From Desulfovibrionaceae bacterium (GTDB taxonomy: Bacteria > Desulfobacterota > Desulfovibrionia > Desulfovibrionales > Desulfovibrionaceae): a stretch of 8,625 nt of DNA. The notes beneath the pieces are model-generated. The model was given only the letters and a program-made list of their open reading frames with translations, was not told the DNA's origin and did not search any database. Shown piece by piece: positions 1 through 7,254 of this stretch. The position numbers and the translations under genes are program-made. Where the stretch lies: assembly GCA_009783115.1 (NCBI GenBank), contig WRHT01000049.1, positions 1 to 8,625 on the forward strand, given 5' to 3'. How positions within the stretch are numbered: the first letter of the stretch is position 1; every line of letters starts with the position of its first letter.

Positions 1-1
1 C

Positions 2-2068
2 ATGCAGGGTAATCAGCCTTTGCAGGCTTGGGTATTGGAAGAACGGGAGGCGCAGCTGCGTCTCTACACGGTGCATAAGCGGGAACTTAAGCTGTCCGCT
101 TCCCGCCTTTTGCCCTGGTCCGGCCCGGTGTATGCCCAGATGAGCAGCCGGGCGGATATGCAATCCAGGCTGGAAGAGCACCGGGGCAGGCGCAACGAGC
201 TTGCTGCCGGGGTGGATGTGCAGGCCCTGTGGGAACTGGTGCAGGGCGAAGAAGCCAGGGGCGAGGCGTTTTGGCTGGCCGGTTTTCTCTGGCCGGATCC
301 GGACGCGGACCAGGTGGCCGCCTTGGGACAGGCCTTGTTGGCCCGCAAGACCCATTTTAAGTTTTCTCCGCCGTTTTTTGATATTTTCACCGCTTTGCAG
401 GTGGAGCAGCGCTTGGAGAGGCAGGCCAGGGAGGAGCGGCAACAGGGGCTGCTGCGGGCCGGGGCGGAATTTTTCCGCAAGCTGCATGAGGCCGCGGGGA
501 AGAAGCTTACGCTTGCCGCCGAGGATCTTCCGTCTCCCGAAATGGCGGAGGATTTGCGGAATTTGCTGCTCTCCAGGATCGCCGACCCGGAGGCCCATGA
601 CCCGGATAATCTCTGGAAGATGCTGGTCAAGGGGCTGGGCGAGAGACGCGCCCAGACTCCATCCGCCGCGGAGGATGATCCGCATCTGCCCCTGCGCTTG
701 GCCGTAAGCTGGGGGATACTGCCCGAACACCATAACTATATGTTGGATCAGGCGGGCTATGCCGTGGGAGAGGATTGGGCCGATGCCGAAAGCCTCAGCC
801 GTCTGCGCCGGGAAACAGGGGATCGTCTGGCGTTTTTGCCTGAAACTCCGGAAGATCTGGTCAGCATTGACCCGGCCAGCACCCGGGACTGGGATGACGC
901 CTTGGGAGTGAGTGCTGGAGACGGGCATTACACTTTGACCATCGCCATTGCCTGCCCCGCCTTGGCCTGGCCCTTTGGAAGCGCCCTGGATAAGTCCGTG
1001 CTGCGCCGCGCCTCCAGCCTGTACCTGCCGGAAGGCGACTTGTGCATGCTGCCGGAGGCGATCTGCCGGGATCTTTTCAGCCTGGAAGCGGGGGAGGATC
1101 GCCCGGCCCTGCTTTTACGCCTACGCATAGACGAGCGGATGAATATCCTGGATTTTGCGCCCGTCCTTTCCAGGATTCGTCTACGTTCCAATATCGCTCT
1201 GGCCGGGAGTGAGGCGGTTTTGGCGGATGAAGCAGCGGCTGGAGAAAACGGAGAGGCCGGGCTAAAGACCCTGTACCGCCTGGCCCTGATCCTGCGGAAG
1301 AAGCGCCTGAGCAACGGGGCCATTATCACGGAGCGGGAGGACCAGGAGATCAGCCTGGAAAGGGACGGTCAGGGAGGCGTCGCGGTGCGGATTTCTCCAG
1401 GGCTGGATTATGGACGCAGCCACGCCCTGGTGGGCGAGTTTATGATCCTGTATAACGCGCTTCTCGCCGAATGGGGGCGTGAGCGTGGCATCCCCCTGAT
1501 CTATCGGGTGCAAACCGTCTCCTCCGGGGAGCACTCCGGGGTGTGGAGCACGCCCTTGGAGATCAGCCGCGCCCTACAGGGGCTGCCGCCAGCCAAACTC
1601 TCCGTGGAACCGAGGCCGCATGCCGGCGTAGGGTTGCCCCTCTACTCCTCTTTCACCTCCCCTCTGCGCCGCTATCTGGATCTCCTGAATCAGGGGCAGA
1701 TTGTCCACTATCTTACTGAAGGCCGCCCGCGCCTGATACGGGAGGAATTGTCCGCCCTGCTGCCTCTGGTAGGCAGCCGTCTGGAGAGCGTAAATCAAAT
1801 CCAGCGTTTTCGCACCCGCTATTGGAAACTGGTTTACCTGCAACAGGAGCAAAAACGCCGGGGCGGGCAGATCTACTGGCCGGCCTCAATTATTGACGAA
1901 ATCGGCAACCAGGTGGGTATTCACCTGGATTTGCCGGACTTATACCTGCGCGGCCAGCGCGCCCTTTTCGGCGAACGCGTCCAGCCAGGCGCCCGTATAA
2001 GGGTCCGCCTGGGTAAAATAAGCCTGTTGCGCAATGATTTGCAGATTATGGAAGTGACGGAAGAATGA
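2..2068 (+). CDS. RNB-domain (RNase II/R family) exoribonuclease, probably 5'-partial
   Basis: Predicted 3'-to-5' processive exoribonuclease acting on single-stranded RNA in the cytoplasm. The RNB catalytic core is clear: SIDPASTRDWDDAL at residues 288-301 carries the four metal-binding aspartates (D290, D296, D298, D299), matching the aspartate cluster of E. coli RNase II. TSPLRRYLD at 552-560 supplies the catalytic arginine (R556) at the place of E. coli R500. The last 40 residues, ending GARIRVRLGKISLLRNDLQIM, look like the end of an S1/OB fold. Residues 1-240 hold a less typical N-terminal region in place of an obvious pair of cold-shock domains. The first ATG lies one base inside the window and no ribosome site can be seen, so the true start is probably upstream; 688 residues are visible. 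The family call is secure. RNase II versus RNase R subtype is not resolved, so no symbol is given. Confidence 0.93.
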   Translation: MQGNQPLQAWVLEEREAQLRLYTVHKRELKLSASRLLPWSGPVYAQMSSRADMQSRLEEHRGRRNELAAGVDVQALWELVQGEEARGEAFWLAGFLWPDPDADQVAALGQALLARKTHFKFSPPFFDIFTALQVEQRLERQAREERQQGLLRAGAEFFRKLHEAAGKKLTLAAEDLPSPEMAEDLRNLLLSRIADPEAHDPDNLWKMLVKGLGERRAQTPSAAEDDPHLPLRLAVSWGILPEHHNYMLDQAGYAVGEDWADAESLSRLRRETGDRLAFLPETPEDLVSIDPASTRDWDDALGVSAGDGHYTLTIAIACPALAWPFGSALDKSVLRRASSLYLPEGDLCMLPEAICRDLFSLEAGEDRPALLLRLRIDERMNILDFAPVLSRIRLRSNIALAGSEAVLADEAAAGENGEAGLKTLYRLALILRKKRLSNGAIITEREDQEISLERDGQGGVAVRISPGLDYGRSHALVGEFMILYNALLAEWGRERGIPLIYRVQTVSSGEHSGVWSTPLEISRALQGLPPAKLSVEPRPHAGVGLPLYSSFTSPLRRYLDLLNQGQIVHYLTEGRPRLIREELSALLPLVGSRLESVNQIQRFRTRYWKLVYLQQEQKRRGGQIYWPASIIDEIGNQVGIHLDLPDLYLRGQRALFGERVQPGARIRVRLGKISLLRNDLQIMEVTEE

Positions 2069-2085
2069 GTTTTGTGAAAAAATTC

Positions 2086-2112
2086 TTGTCTAGTCCAATA
2101 AATAGGTTATAT
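2086..2112 (+). promoter_or_regulatory. possible promoter for the 421-residue gene
   Basis: The 95-bp gap after the ribonuclease stop contains an AT-rich patch with TTGTCT (2086-2091) and TTATAT (2107-2112). The spacer is only 15 bp, shorter than the optimal 17, so this is a weak match. The gap shows no convincing terminator hairpin, so read-through from the ribonuclease gene is equally possible. Confidence 0.22.
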
Positions 2113-2163
2113 CCGAGGTAAATTTTAGACTCTCGGGTTGCGTCTGTTTTTCAGGGGGATTTC

Positions 2164-3429
2164 ATGCGCGGGGTGGTTTTTAGCTGTGTGGGCGATTTTT
2201 CCTGCTCCAGGGAAGAAATGCGTGAAGAACTGATGAGTTTCGTCGCCGGCCTGGAGTTGGCCATCTATGCCGATGCGATTTCGAATTCCCATAGTGATGG
2301 AAATATCCTGGAGGCCGGAGTTTTTTTTGTGTCTTCGCCGCCCCGTTTTCGGCTGCTGGAAAACCGCCTGCTTCTGGAGGTGGATAGTTCCATGACCGGT
2401 CCGGGCTATCATGTGGCAATGCTCAATTTTATGGAAAGTTTGGAGGAAGGCACCTCCCTGCGCTGGGATCGCGGCACGCTGCGGGATGACACCGGCTATT
2501 ACGAACACCGCGACTTCAAGCGGCTGCAAAATTTCATGAGGGACTGGCTGCTGGAATACAGCCGGGAACTGCTTTCGAGTCCCCTGGAGAGGGATCAGCT
2601 TGTGCGCGTCAACCTGACCATGCCTTACACCATGCGGCCCCGTGGTTATGGCGGGAAGATCTGCCACTCCATCGGCTGCTTTGACCGGGATTTCTTTACC
2701 GCTTTATGCGAGATGGAGGAAAAGGATCTTGTCTGCCGCGCCTTTTTCATCTGGTGGGAAGAGGGGCTCAACCCGGAGTTTTATCTGAAGTGCGCTTTGA
2801 ACCTGATCTGGTGCCATATCAACTGGCTGCCTCCGGAACTGGATCGGGAGATGGCGAAATACTCGCTGGCCCTGAAGTCTCTGGATCTGGCTTGGCAAGG
2901 CTGTCAGGATATGGATTTTCCGGTTCCGGAATGGATTGAAATAGCGGAGCTGACCCATAACAAAGAGCTGGCAGGCGAACTGTTGCGCCGTTTCCCCACC
3001 GGGGCAAGCCAGCCGCCGGCCAAGGGGTTTCGCCGCCACGACCTTTTGCATACCTTGGGGGAGAATAACTGGCGCATCGCCCTGCCGGGCAGAATGCACA
3101 GGATTTTTAATGAAGAGGGCACCCTGTTCTGGGATGACCGGCGGCGTTCCATCAGCATATCCACCTCCCACAGCCTGGGTGCGGACGGTCGCCCCCTTCC
3201 CGCCGCGACGCTGCTGGAAAACAGCTTGGGCGGGCTTCCGGCGGAAAGGCGCGATCTTCCTCTTGCCCCGGAAGTGCCGGCCTATATCCTGCATGAAGAG
3301 GGGGAGAGCTGCTCCACCACCCTCTTTGCCGCCCAGTCCGGACACTTGGTGGTAGTTGACGTAAAATACCCGGCAAGCTCCCAAAGGGCTTGGGCCACGG
3401 CCCTGTGTGACACCCTGACGGCGATATGA
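2164..3429 (+). CDS. conserved-looking protein of unknown function, 421 aa
   Basis: I do not recognise a named family. The protein is soluble: there is no signal peptide and no membrane segment. It appears to have two parts. Residues 1-280 are rich in tryptophan and aromatic residues and contain the striking stretches SSMTGPGYHV (75-84) and DDTGYYEHRDFKRLQNF (108-124). Residues 300-421 read as a compact beta-rich domain starting NNWRIALPGRMHRIF and containing FWDDRRRSISIS (322-333). That C-terminal pattern loosely resembles small immunity- or stress-type domains, but this is only an impression. Eleven cysteines are scattered with no metal-binding spacing. The start is supported by AGGGGG (2153-2158), 5 nt before the ATG. 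Base composition and codon style match the upstream ribonuclease, so it looks like resident chromosome rather than recent cargo. It converges on the methyltransferase gene, with 22 bp between the stops. Confidence 0.82.
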   Translation: MRGVVFSCVGDFSCSREEMREELMSFVAGLELAIYADAISNSHSDGNILEAGVFFVSSPPRFRLLENRLLLEVDSSMTGPGYHVAMLNFMESLEEGTSLRWDRGTLRDDTGYYEHRDFKRLQNFMRDWLLEYSRELLSSPLERDQLVRVNLTMPYTMRPRGYGGKICHSIGCFDRDFFTALCEMEEKDLVCRAFFIWWEEGLNPEFYLKCALNLIWCHINWLPPELDREMAKYSLALKSLDLAWQGCQDMDFPVPEWIEIAELTHNKELAGELLRRFPTGASQPPAKGFRRHDLLHTLGENNWRIALPGRMHRIFNEEGTLFWDDRRRSISISTSHSLGADGRPLPAATLLENSLGGLPAERRDLPLAPEVPAYILHEEGESCSTTLFAAQSGHLVVVDVKYPASSQRAWATALCDTLTAI

Positions 3430-3451
3430 AGCGAGGCTCTCTTGGGCGGGC

Positions 3452-3482
3452 TTACGCCTTTTTGCCCACGGCAAAGGCGTAA
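3452..3482. terminator. inverted repeat at convergent gene ends, possible terminator
   Basis: TTACGCCTTT (3452-3461) pairs with AAAGGCGTAA (3473-3482), and an inner GCC/GGC extends the stem. It begins exactly at the methyltransferase stop codon and lies inside its last ten codons. On the + strand a smaller alternative, GGGCG (3444-3448) with CGCCT (3455-3459) followed by TTTT, would give a short intrinsic terminator for the 421-residue gene. There is no long T tract on either strand, so bidirectional termination is a guess. Confidence 0.4.
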
Positions 3483-4351
3483 ACGTATATGCCGGCGGCA
3501 TTAAGGCGCGCGTCCAGGCCGATCATCGTCACCAGGGAATCTGGGGTAAATTTTACTGGTTTGCCGGTAAACCCGACGAAATATAATGCTCCCCCCAGCG
3601 GGATCCATAGCGCGTCAGGGAAATAGCGCAGCAAGGCCTCTTTGATCCTGCCTGAATCAGCCGCTTCCGTGGGGTCTATTTTTTCGAGCTCTTTCGCGTC
3701 CGTCTTGCATGTCGGCGGCACGCCGAAATAGCTCACCATCTCATTACACATGCCCAATAATTCTTCATCCCATTGAAAACGGCTCGGCCCGACAAAATCA
3801 TTCACCACCAGGACGCCGCCGCGCTTAAGGCGCCGTTTGCTCCAGGAAAGCGCGGCGTGGGCGTCCATCATATGATGCAAGGCGTTATCCCAATATACCA
3901 TGTCGAACTTGCCGCGTTCGTCCCGAAAGGCGTCCGCGCGGACAAGGCGCAGCGCATCCGCGACCCCGGCTTTTTCCGCGCTTGCGCGCGTCTTGTTGAG
4001 AGCTTCTTGGGAAATATCATATAAAGTAAAGTGCTTGACGAGTCCGTTTTGCAATAAGGAAATTTCCTTGTTGCCGGCCCCGCACCCGACGGAAACAGCG
4101 CGTTCAAAGGGTATATCCCGGGCGCAATGCTTTTTTATGCCCAGCACGGGCAAGTCCGCCACGCGCTCGCAAGCTTCGCCGCAGATCAATTTCGCCAGAT
4201 AATTTGCAATCGCCGGTTCGCTCCACCAGCTCCACAAGGGTGAGGCCTGCTTTTTACCATGATCCGCGTCCCATTTGGCCGCGGCGACGGCGAGGTCTTT
4301 ATCCAGGCCCGAGGATCGTCCGTACAGGGCGTCAGTTTCTTCACCGGTCAT
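3452..4351 (-). CDS. class I SAM-dependent methyltransferase
   Basis: Predicted to transfer a methyl group from S-adenosylmethionine to an unknown acceptor in the cytoplasm. The Rossmann fold is well marked. Motif I is AVSVGCGAGNKE (85-96), the acidic end of strand 2 is LYDIS (110-114), the acidic strand-3 end is RAD (138-140), and motif IV is FDMVYWDNALHHMMD (149-163). Post-motif strand 5 is KRGGVLVVNDFVGP (176-189). About 80 N-terminal residues, including SPLWSWWSEPAIANYL (37-52), precede the core, and about 110 C-terminal residues follow. These extensions resemble methyltransferases found with polysaccharide or small-molecule genes, but the substrate cannot be read from the sequence. The start codon overlaps the pirin stop in an ATGA arrangement, so translation is probably coupled to pirin. 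The 299-residue length is intact. Confidence 0.88.
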   Translation of the reverse strand: MTGEETDALYGRSSGLDKDLAVAAAKWDADHGKKQASPLWSWWSEPAIANYLAKLICGEACERVADLPVLGIKKHCARDIPFERAVSVGCGAGNKEISLLQNGLVKHFTLYDISQEALNKTRASAEKAGVADALRLVRADAFRDERGKFDMVYWDNALHHMMDAHAALSWSKRRLKRGGVLVVNDFVGPSRFQWDEELLGMCNEMVSYFGVPPTCKTDAKELEKIDPTEAADSGRIKEALLRYFPDALWIPLGGALYFVGFTGKPVKFTPDSLVTMIGLDARLNAAGIYVYAFAVGKKA

Positions 4352-5061
4352 TTCTTTTCCTTCGCCATTTCCATTATCAGCATATGCGCTTTTTCTTCCG
4401 GTTCTACCAGGATGTTTTCCTCCACAATTTCCAGAGCGTCCCGTGTGTATGTCGAAATACCGTTGATGATCGCCTTATCTTCGATCATGACCAAGTATGC
4501 CTGGCGTCCCGGTAGGACCGGAAACGCCAAGGGATGTCCCGATTTTGCCACGGCAGCGTAAACATTGATGTCCGCATGGATTTTGATCGGCGCCGATGAC
4601 TGGTTGTTGCCGATGTTGGCGGCGATGGGCAGCCATCTGTTTTCCCTGTCCGCAAAGGCAAAGCGGAAGTCGCCGTAATTGGGGGCAATCCCTTTCATGT
4701 CCGGCAGAATCCAAATTTGCAGGAATCGCAGCATGTCTTTGCCCAGGTTATGCTCGCTGTGCGCCACGCCTGTGCCGGCGCTCATATACTGCACCTCCCC
4801 TCGCGTCAGGGTGTGTCGATTTCCAATACTGTCCGCGTGGGTCAGTTCCCCCGTGATAACATAGGAAATGATCTCCATATTCTCATGAGAATGGGTATCG
4901 AAGCCGGCGTCCGGCTTCACCATGTCGTCGTTGAGCACGCGCAGAACGCCAAACCGCATATTCGAGGGATTGTGATAGTCGGCAAAGGAAAAATGGAAAT
5001 GGCTGTCCAGCCAGCTATGTACGCCACGCCCCATTTGCTTGCTGTCGATATGTCGGATCAT
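4348..5061 (-). CDS. pirin-family cupin protein (YhhW/YhaK type)
   Basis: A bicupin of the bacterial pirin family. Some members, such as E. coli YhhW, have quercetin 2,3-dioxygenase activity in vitro; others act as redox-sensitive or regulatory proteins. The metal site is complete: H57 and H59 in DTHSHENMEIISYV (55-68), and H101 and E103 in GTGVAHSEHN (96-105). These fall at the same residue numbers as the YhhW iron ligands. GELTHADSIGNRHTLTRGEVQYMSAG (71-96) is the typical pirin strand series. At 237 residues it is full length. The ATG at 5061 fits the family N-terminus MIRHIDSKQMGRGVHSWLDSHFHFSF-like start; AGGGG lies upstream at a rather long spacing. It is the first gene of a two-gene unit with the methyltransferase. 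The true substrate is unknown. Confidence 0.93.
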   Translation of the reverse strand: MIRHIDSKQMGRGVHSWLDSHFHFSFADYHNPSNMRFGVLRVLNDDMVKPDAGFDTHSHENMEIISYVITGELTHADSIGNRHTLTRGEVQYMSAGTGVAHSEHNLGKDMLRFLQIWILPDMKGIAPNYGDFRFAFADRENRWLPIAANIGNNQSSAPIKIHADINVYAAVAKSGHPLAFPVLPGRQAYLVMIEDKAIINGISTYTRDALEIVEENILVEPEEKAHMLIMEMAKEKK

Positions 5062-5145
5062 ACTTTATACACCCCTGCACAGGTTGATTATTGTTCCGCT
5101 GAAAATTCGTCGATATGCTTTCATAGCACGTGGAACCATGCCGCG

Positions 5146-5688
5146 TCACGCTTGGCCGGGTAACGGAGCGGTTTCATCCGGCGCGGTGCATGGCGCTGAT
5201 TGCGCGGTGGTCAGCTCGGCAATTTGTTGGCGGGCGGCGGCAAGTTCAGCCTCAAGATCCTTAATACGCTGTCTGTCAAATGGCGGCTGTGAAACAAGGG
5301 CAGCATCGGCTTTTATCTGCTCTGAGCGCCACTCAGGGGCTCTTTCTTCGCTATCAAGGGCTTTCAGTGCGGCATTTAGCCTATCTGTGACAGATGATTC
5401 CTTGGGGGGCGCAATTATCTCAGGGTGTTCACGCTCTATAGCTTGTACGTCTCCCATATCGAAAATTGTTGAATCCAGTTCTATTCCAAAAGACCCATAA
5501 GCAGTAACGAATTCTGCGAATGCAGACAGCCCACCATCAGGCCGCCTCCGTGTTTCCTTGAGCTCCCATCTTTGGAGGCGTGGTGAGTCGTCATCCTTGT
5601 TATATGTAAAGGATTCTATAAGGTTTATTTGGCAACCCCAGCGCTTTCGTAGATCGCTTGCAGAGATAAAATCTTTTAGAATATACAT
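5146..5688 (-). CDS. hypothetical protein with C-terminal coiled coil, possibly truncated
   Basis: No family is recognised with confidence. Residue numbers are counted from the ATG at 5688. The N-terminus ISASDLRKRWGCQINLIESF (about 9-28) has the form of a short helix-turn-helix-like or MerR/excisionase-like segment: a start similar to 'sxxELxxRWG' followed by a positional helix. The middle (30-85) is short strands. Residues about 137-162, RQRIKDLEAELAAARQQIAEL, form a clear coiled coil, and the last 18 residues are Ala/Pro/Thr-rich low complexity. Proteins with this layout often carry a further C-terminal DNA-binding part, so this may be a shortened copy; that is inference. A start six bases upstream (TTG at 5694) is possible, but AGGGG sits better for the ATG. 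The gene is 84 bp upstream of pirin on the same strand and follows a 358-bp gap, so it may be separately transcribed. Confidence 0.6.
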   Translation of the reverse strand: MYILKDFISASDLRKRWGCQINLIESFTYNKDDDSPRLQRWELKETRRRPDGGLSAFAEFVTAYGSFGIELDSTIFDMGDVQAIEREHPEIIAPPKESSVTDRLNAALKALDSEERAPEWRSEQIKADAALVSQPPFDRQRIKDLEAELAAARQQIAELTTAQSAPCTAPDETAPLPGQA

Positions 5689-5846
5689 CCCCAACCCCTC
5701 TCCGTTGTCCTCTTATTTCCCCGCCCCGGCCTCCAGAGGTAGAGGCTTTTCGCCCGGGTTAATTACGCCAAGGCTAGAGGCGGGAAATTTGGTCAGCCCT
5801 TGCTCTCTCTCAGACCATCCAAATAGTCTGCTTATTCAGATAAAAA

Positions 5847-5875
5847 ATTATTTTATATTAGCGAAGTATGTACAA
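5847..5875 (-). promoter_or_regulatory. possible promoter for the coiled-coil protein gene
   Basis: On the - strand TTGTAC (5875-5870) is followed after 17 bp by AATAAT (5852-5847), which matches five of six bases of the -10 consensus. The -35 match is only three of six. It lies in the most AT-rich part of the gap, about 160 bp upstream of the ATG at 5688, which would leave a long leader. Confidence 0.3.
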
Positions 5876-5964
5876 ATAAACCGATCTAAACCCCCAAAAC
5901 AGCCCCCTATTTTTTAAGGATGCAGAAAGAAGTCGTGGGACAGAGTGAGACAAAGCAGGAAAGA

Positions 5965-5998
5965 GAACAAGCAAAGGGAGGGGCATTGTGCCGCCCCC
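5965..5998 (-). terminator. intrinsic terminator-like hairpin after the ADP-ribosylglycohydrolase gene
   Basis: Read on the - strand, GGGGGCGGCA (5998-5989) pairs with TGCCCCTCCC (5985-5976) across a 3-nt loop, with one C-C mismatch and one G-T wobble. It is followed by the T-rich but interrupted TTTGCTTGTTC. It lies 54 bp after the stop codon of the ADP-ribosylglycohydrolase gene, the expected place for the end of the nuclease/hydrolase transcript. Confidence 0.45.
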
Positions 5999-6052
5999 TT
6001 CTCTCATAGCGATTTCCGACTGTAACCACTTATCGAAATCATACCCTCGGCT

Positions 6053-7252
6053 TTAGCAGCCTGGATATTTCTGCCAGATTCGTTCACTAAGTTCCGTATG
6101 TTCCCTGTATAAACCTATCTCCCAGTCCCGCCATGCATAGAGGTCTTCCGCAATCTCGGTAATGACCCCGCGCAATTCCAAAGGTTCAAGCCATGCGACT
6201 GGTATGCTCTTTACACCGTATATGGCACCCAACAGGTTTCCAGTGATAGAGCCTGTGGAATCGGAATCGCCATCATGATTCACCGCCAGTATCACGCCTT
6301 CCCTGAAATTACATGCGACCAGGGCACAATAGATGGAAATAGCTAGCGCTTCCTCAGCGACCCAGCCCTGGCCCAATTTGGCAATAGCTTCATGCTGAGG
6401 CATGGATGAAGCGGCAAGCGCTTCGGCCATCTCAATGGCGTGTAACGTTTCCTTATGGGCATCCTTCTTCCGGCAAACAGCCTTTGTCCCTTCATCATAA
6501 CGAGCGCTCAAGCTATTATCCGTCGTCACCTTTTGGAGCAGAGCCTTCGCTACGGCCAAGGCGTTCTGTAAAGACGTTCCGTCCACGAGCGCCAGTACAA
6601 GCACCGCCAGCACACCTCCGGTTAGTGCGCCGGTCGGATGCCCGTGGGTGTAGGCTGCAAGCTCCGTGCCCAGTAGAAAGGCCTCGGTAGCACTCCGCCA
6701 TCCTTCCTGCTTGCGCCATGTCATCAGTCCCGCAGGAGCCATGCGCATAACGCCGCCACACCCTTTGCTGTCGTTGCAGGCAGGGTCACCAAAGGATTTC
6801 ATGGCCTTCAAAGCTGACAAACAAGTGTTGCCCGGAGCGCGGCGGTTGTGCAATGCTCGTTGCTGAAAAAGCCAACCGTCGCCCATCTCGTGGTCTTGCT
6901 TGGCCGGGCGTTCTCCTTGTGTCAGCAGCCAACGCAGGTATGCGCTGGACACTACTGAGGGCGGGTGGCACATCCCCCTAAAACAGAACCGTACATGTGC
7001 CCGAAGCAAACCTTCGGCGGTAAAGAGGGTCATTTGCGTGTCGTCGGTGATGGTTCCCAGACCGCCGTAAGCAGGAGCATATTCTGTAATACCGTTAGGG
7101 CCGAAGGTGCTGAGTATTTCGGAACGCCGCATGAATTCAACCGGCGCGCCTAGAGCATCACCTACTGCGCCGCCCAACAGGCAACCTAAAAATCGTCCTT
7201 TTACGGTACGCTTTTGCTGGCGTTTGCTATGCCATAAAGGTAAATCTGACAT
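6053..7252 (-). CDS. ADP-ribosylglycohydrolase (DraG/ARH family)
   Basis: Predicted to remove ADP-ribose from a modified protein or nucleic acid, or to cleave a related ADP-ribose compound, using two magnesium ions in the cytoplasm. The family signature is complete. GCLLGGAVGDALGAPVEF (23-40) opens the helical bundle, GTITDDTQM (66-74) gives the first metal cluster (T69, D70, D71), GCGGVMR (164-170) and YTHGHPTG (201-208) are the usual central motifs, and NHDGDSDSTGSITGNLLGAIYG (325-346) gives the second cluster (D329, D331, S332). The position usually occupied by Thr is Ser here, a mild change. At 399 residues it is longer than the roughly 300-residue DraG core. The start lies 2 bp after the stop of the nuclease-like gene, and with only a weak AGAAG upstream its translation is probably coupled. 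Base composition is near 53% GC, far above that of its partner. DraG-type hydrolases act in nitrogenase regulation or as antidotes to ADP-ribosylating toxins; no nitrogenase or transferase gene is visible here. Confidence 0.93.
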   Translation of the reverse strand: MSDLPLWHSKRQQKRTVKGRFLGCLLGGAVGDALGAPVEFMRRSEILSTFGPNGITEYAPAYGGLGTITDDTQMTLFTAEGLLRAHVRFCFRGMCHPPSVVSSAYLRWLLTQGERPAKQDHEMGDGWLFQQRALHNRRAPGNTCLSALKAMKSFGDPACNDSKGCGGVMRMAPAGLMTWRKQEGWRSATEAFLLGTELAAYTHGHPTGALTGGVLAVLVLALVDGTSLQNALAVAKALLQKVTTDNSLSARYDEGTKAVCRKKDAHKETLHAIEMAEALAASSMPQHEAIAKLGQGWVAEEALAISIYCALVACNFREGVILAVNHDGDSDSTGSITGNLLGAIYGVKSIPVAWLEPLELRGVITEIAEDLYAWRDWEIGLYREHTELSERIWQKYPGC

Positions 7253-7254
7253 TT

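Larger units (their letters stand above)
5695..6052. other. 358-bp intergenic region without a gene
   Basis: No supportable coding sequence is present. From right to left it holds a terminator-like hairpin behind the ADP-ribosylglycohydrolase gene (5976-5998), a polypurine stretch on the + strand (about 5920-5980), two runs of five or more C (5891-5895 and 5903-5907), an AT-rich promoter-like patch (5838-5880), and a GC-rich segment with a small GCCTC/GAGGC hairpin followed by four T (5729-5750, + strand sense). The mixture of very AT-rich and GC-rich blocks looks like a junction between pieces of different origin. Confidence 0.6.

Noticed and set aside
2704..3501. 265-codon open frame on the - strand
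   Set aside because: It lies opposite the well-supported 421-residue gene; long antisense frames are expected in GC-rich coding DNA, and it has low-complexity Arg/Gly/Pro content.
4717..5163. 148-codon open frame on the + strand
   Set aside because: It is the antisense shadow of the pirin gene, whose metal ligands and length are complete.
5920..6009. 29-residue open frame MQKEVVGQSETKQE... on the + strand
   Set aside because: AAGG sits directly against the ATG with no spacing, and the composition reflects a polypurine stretch rather than coding sequence.
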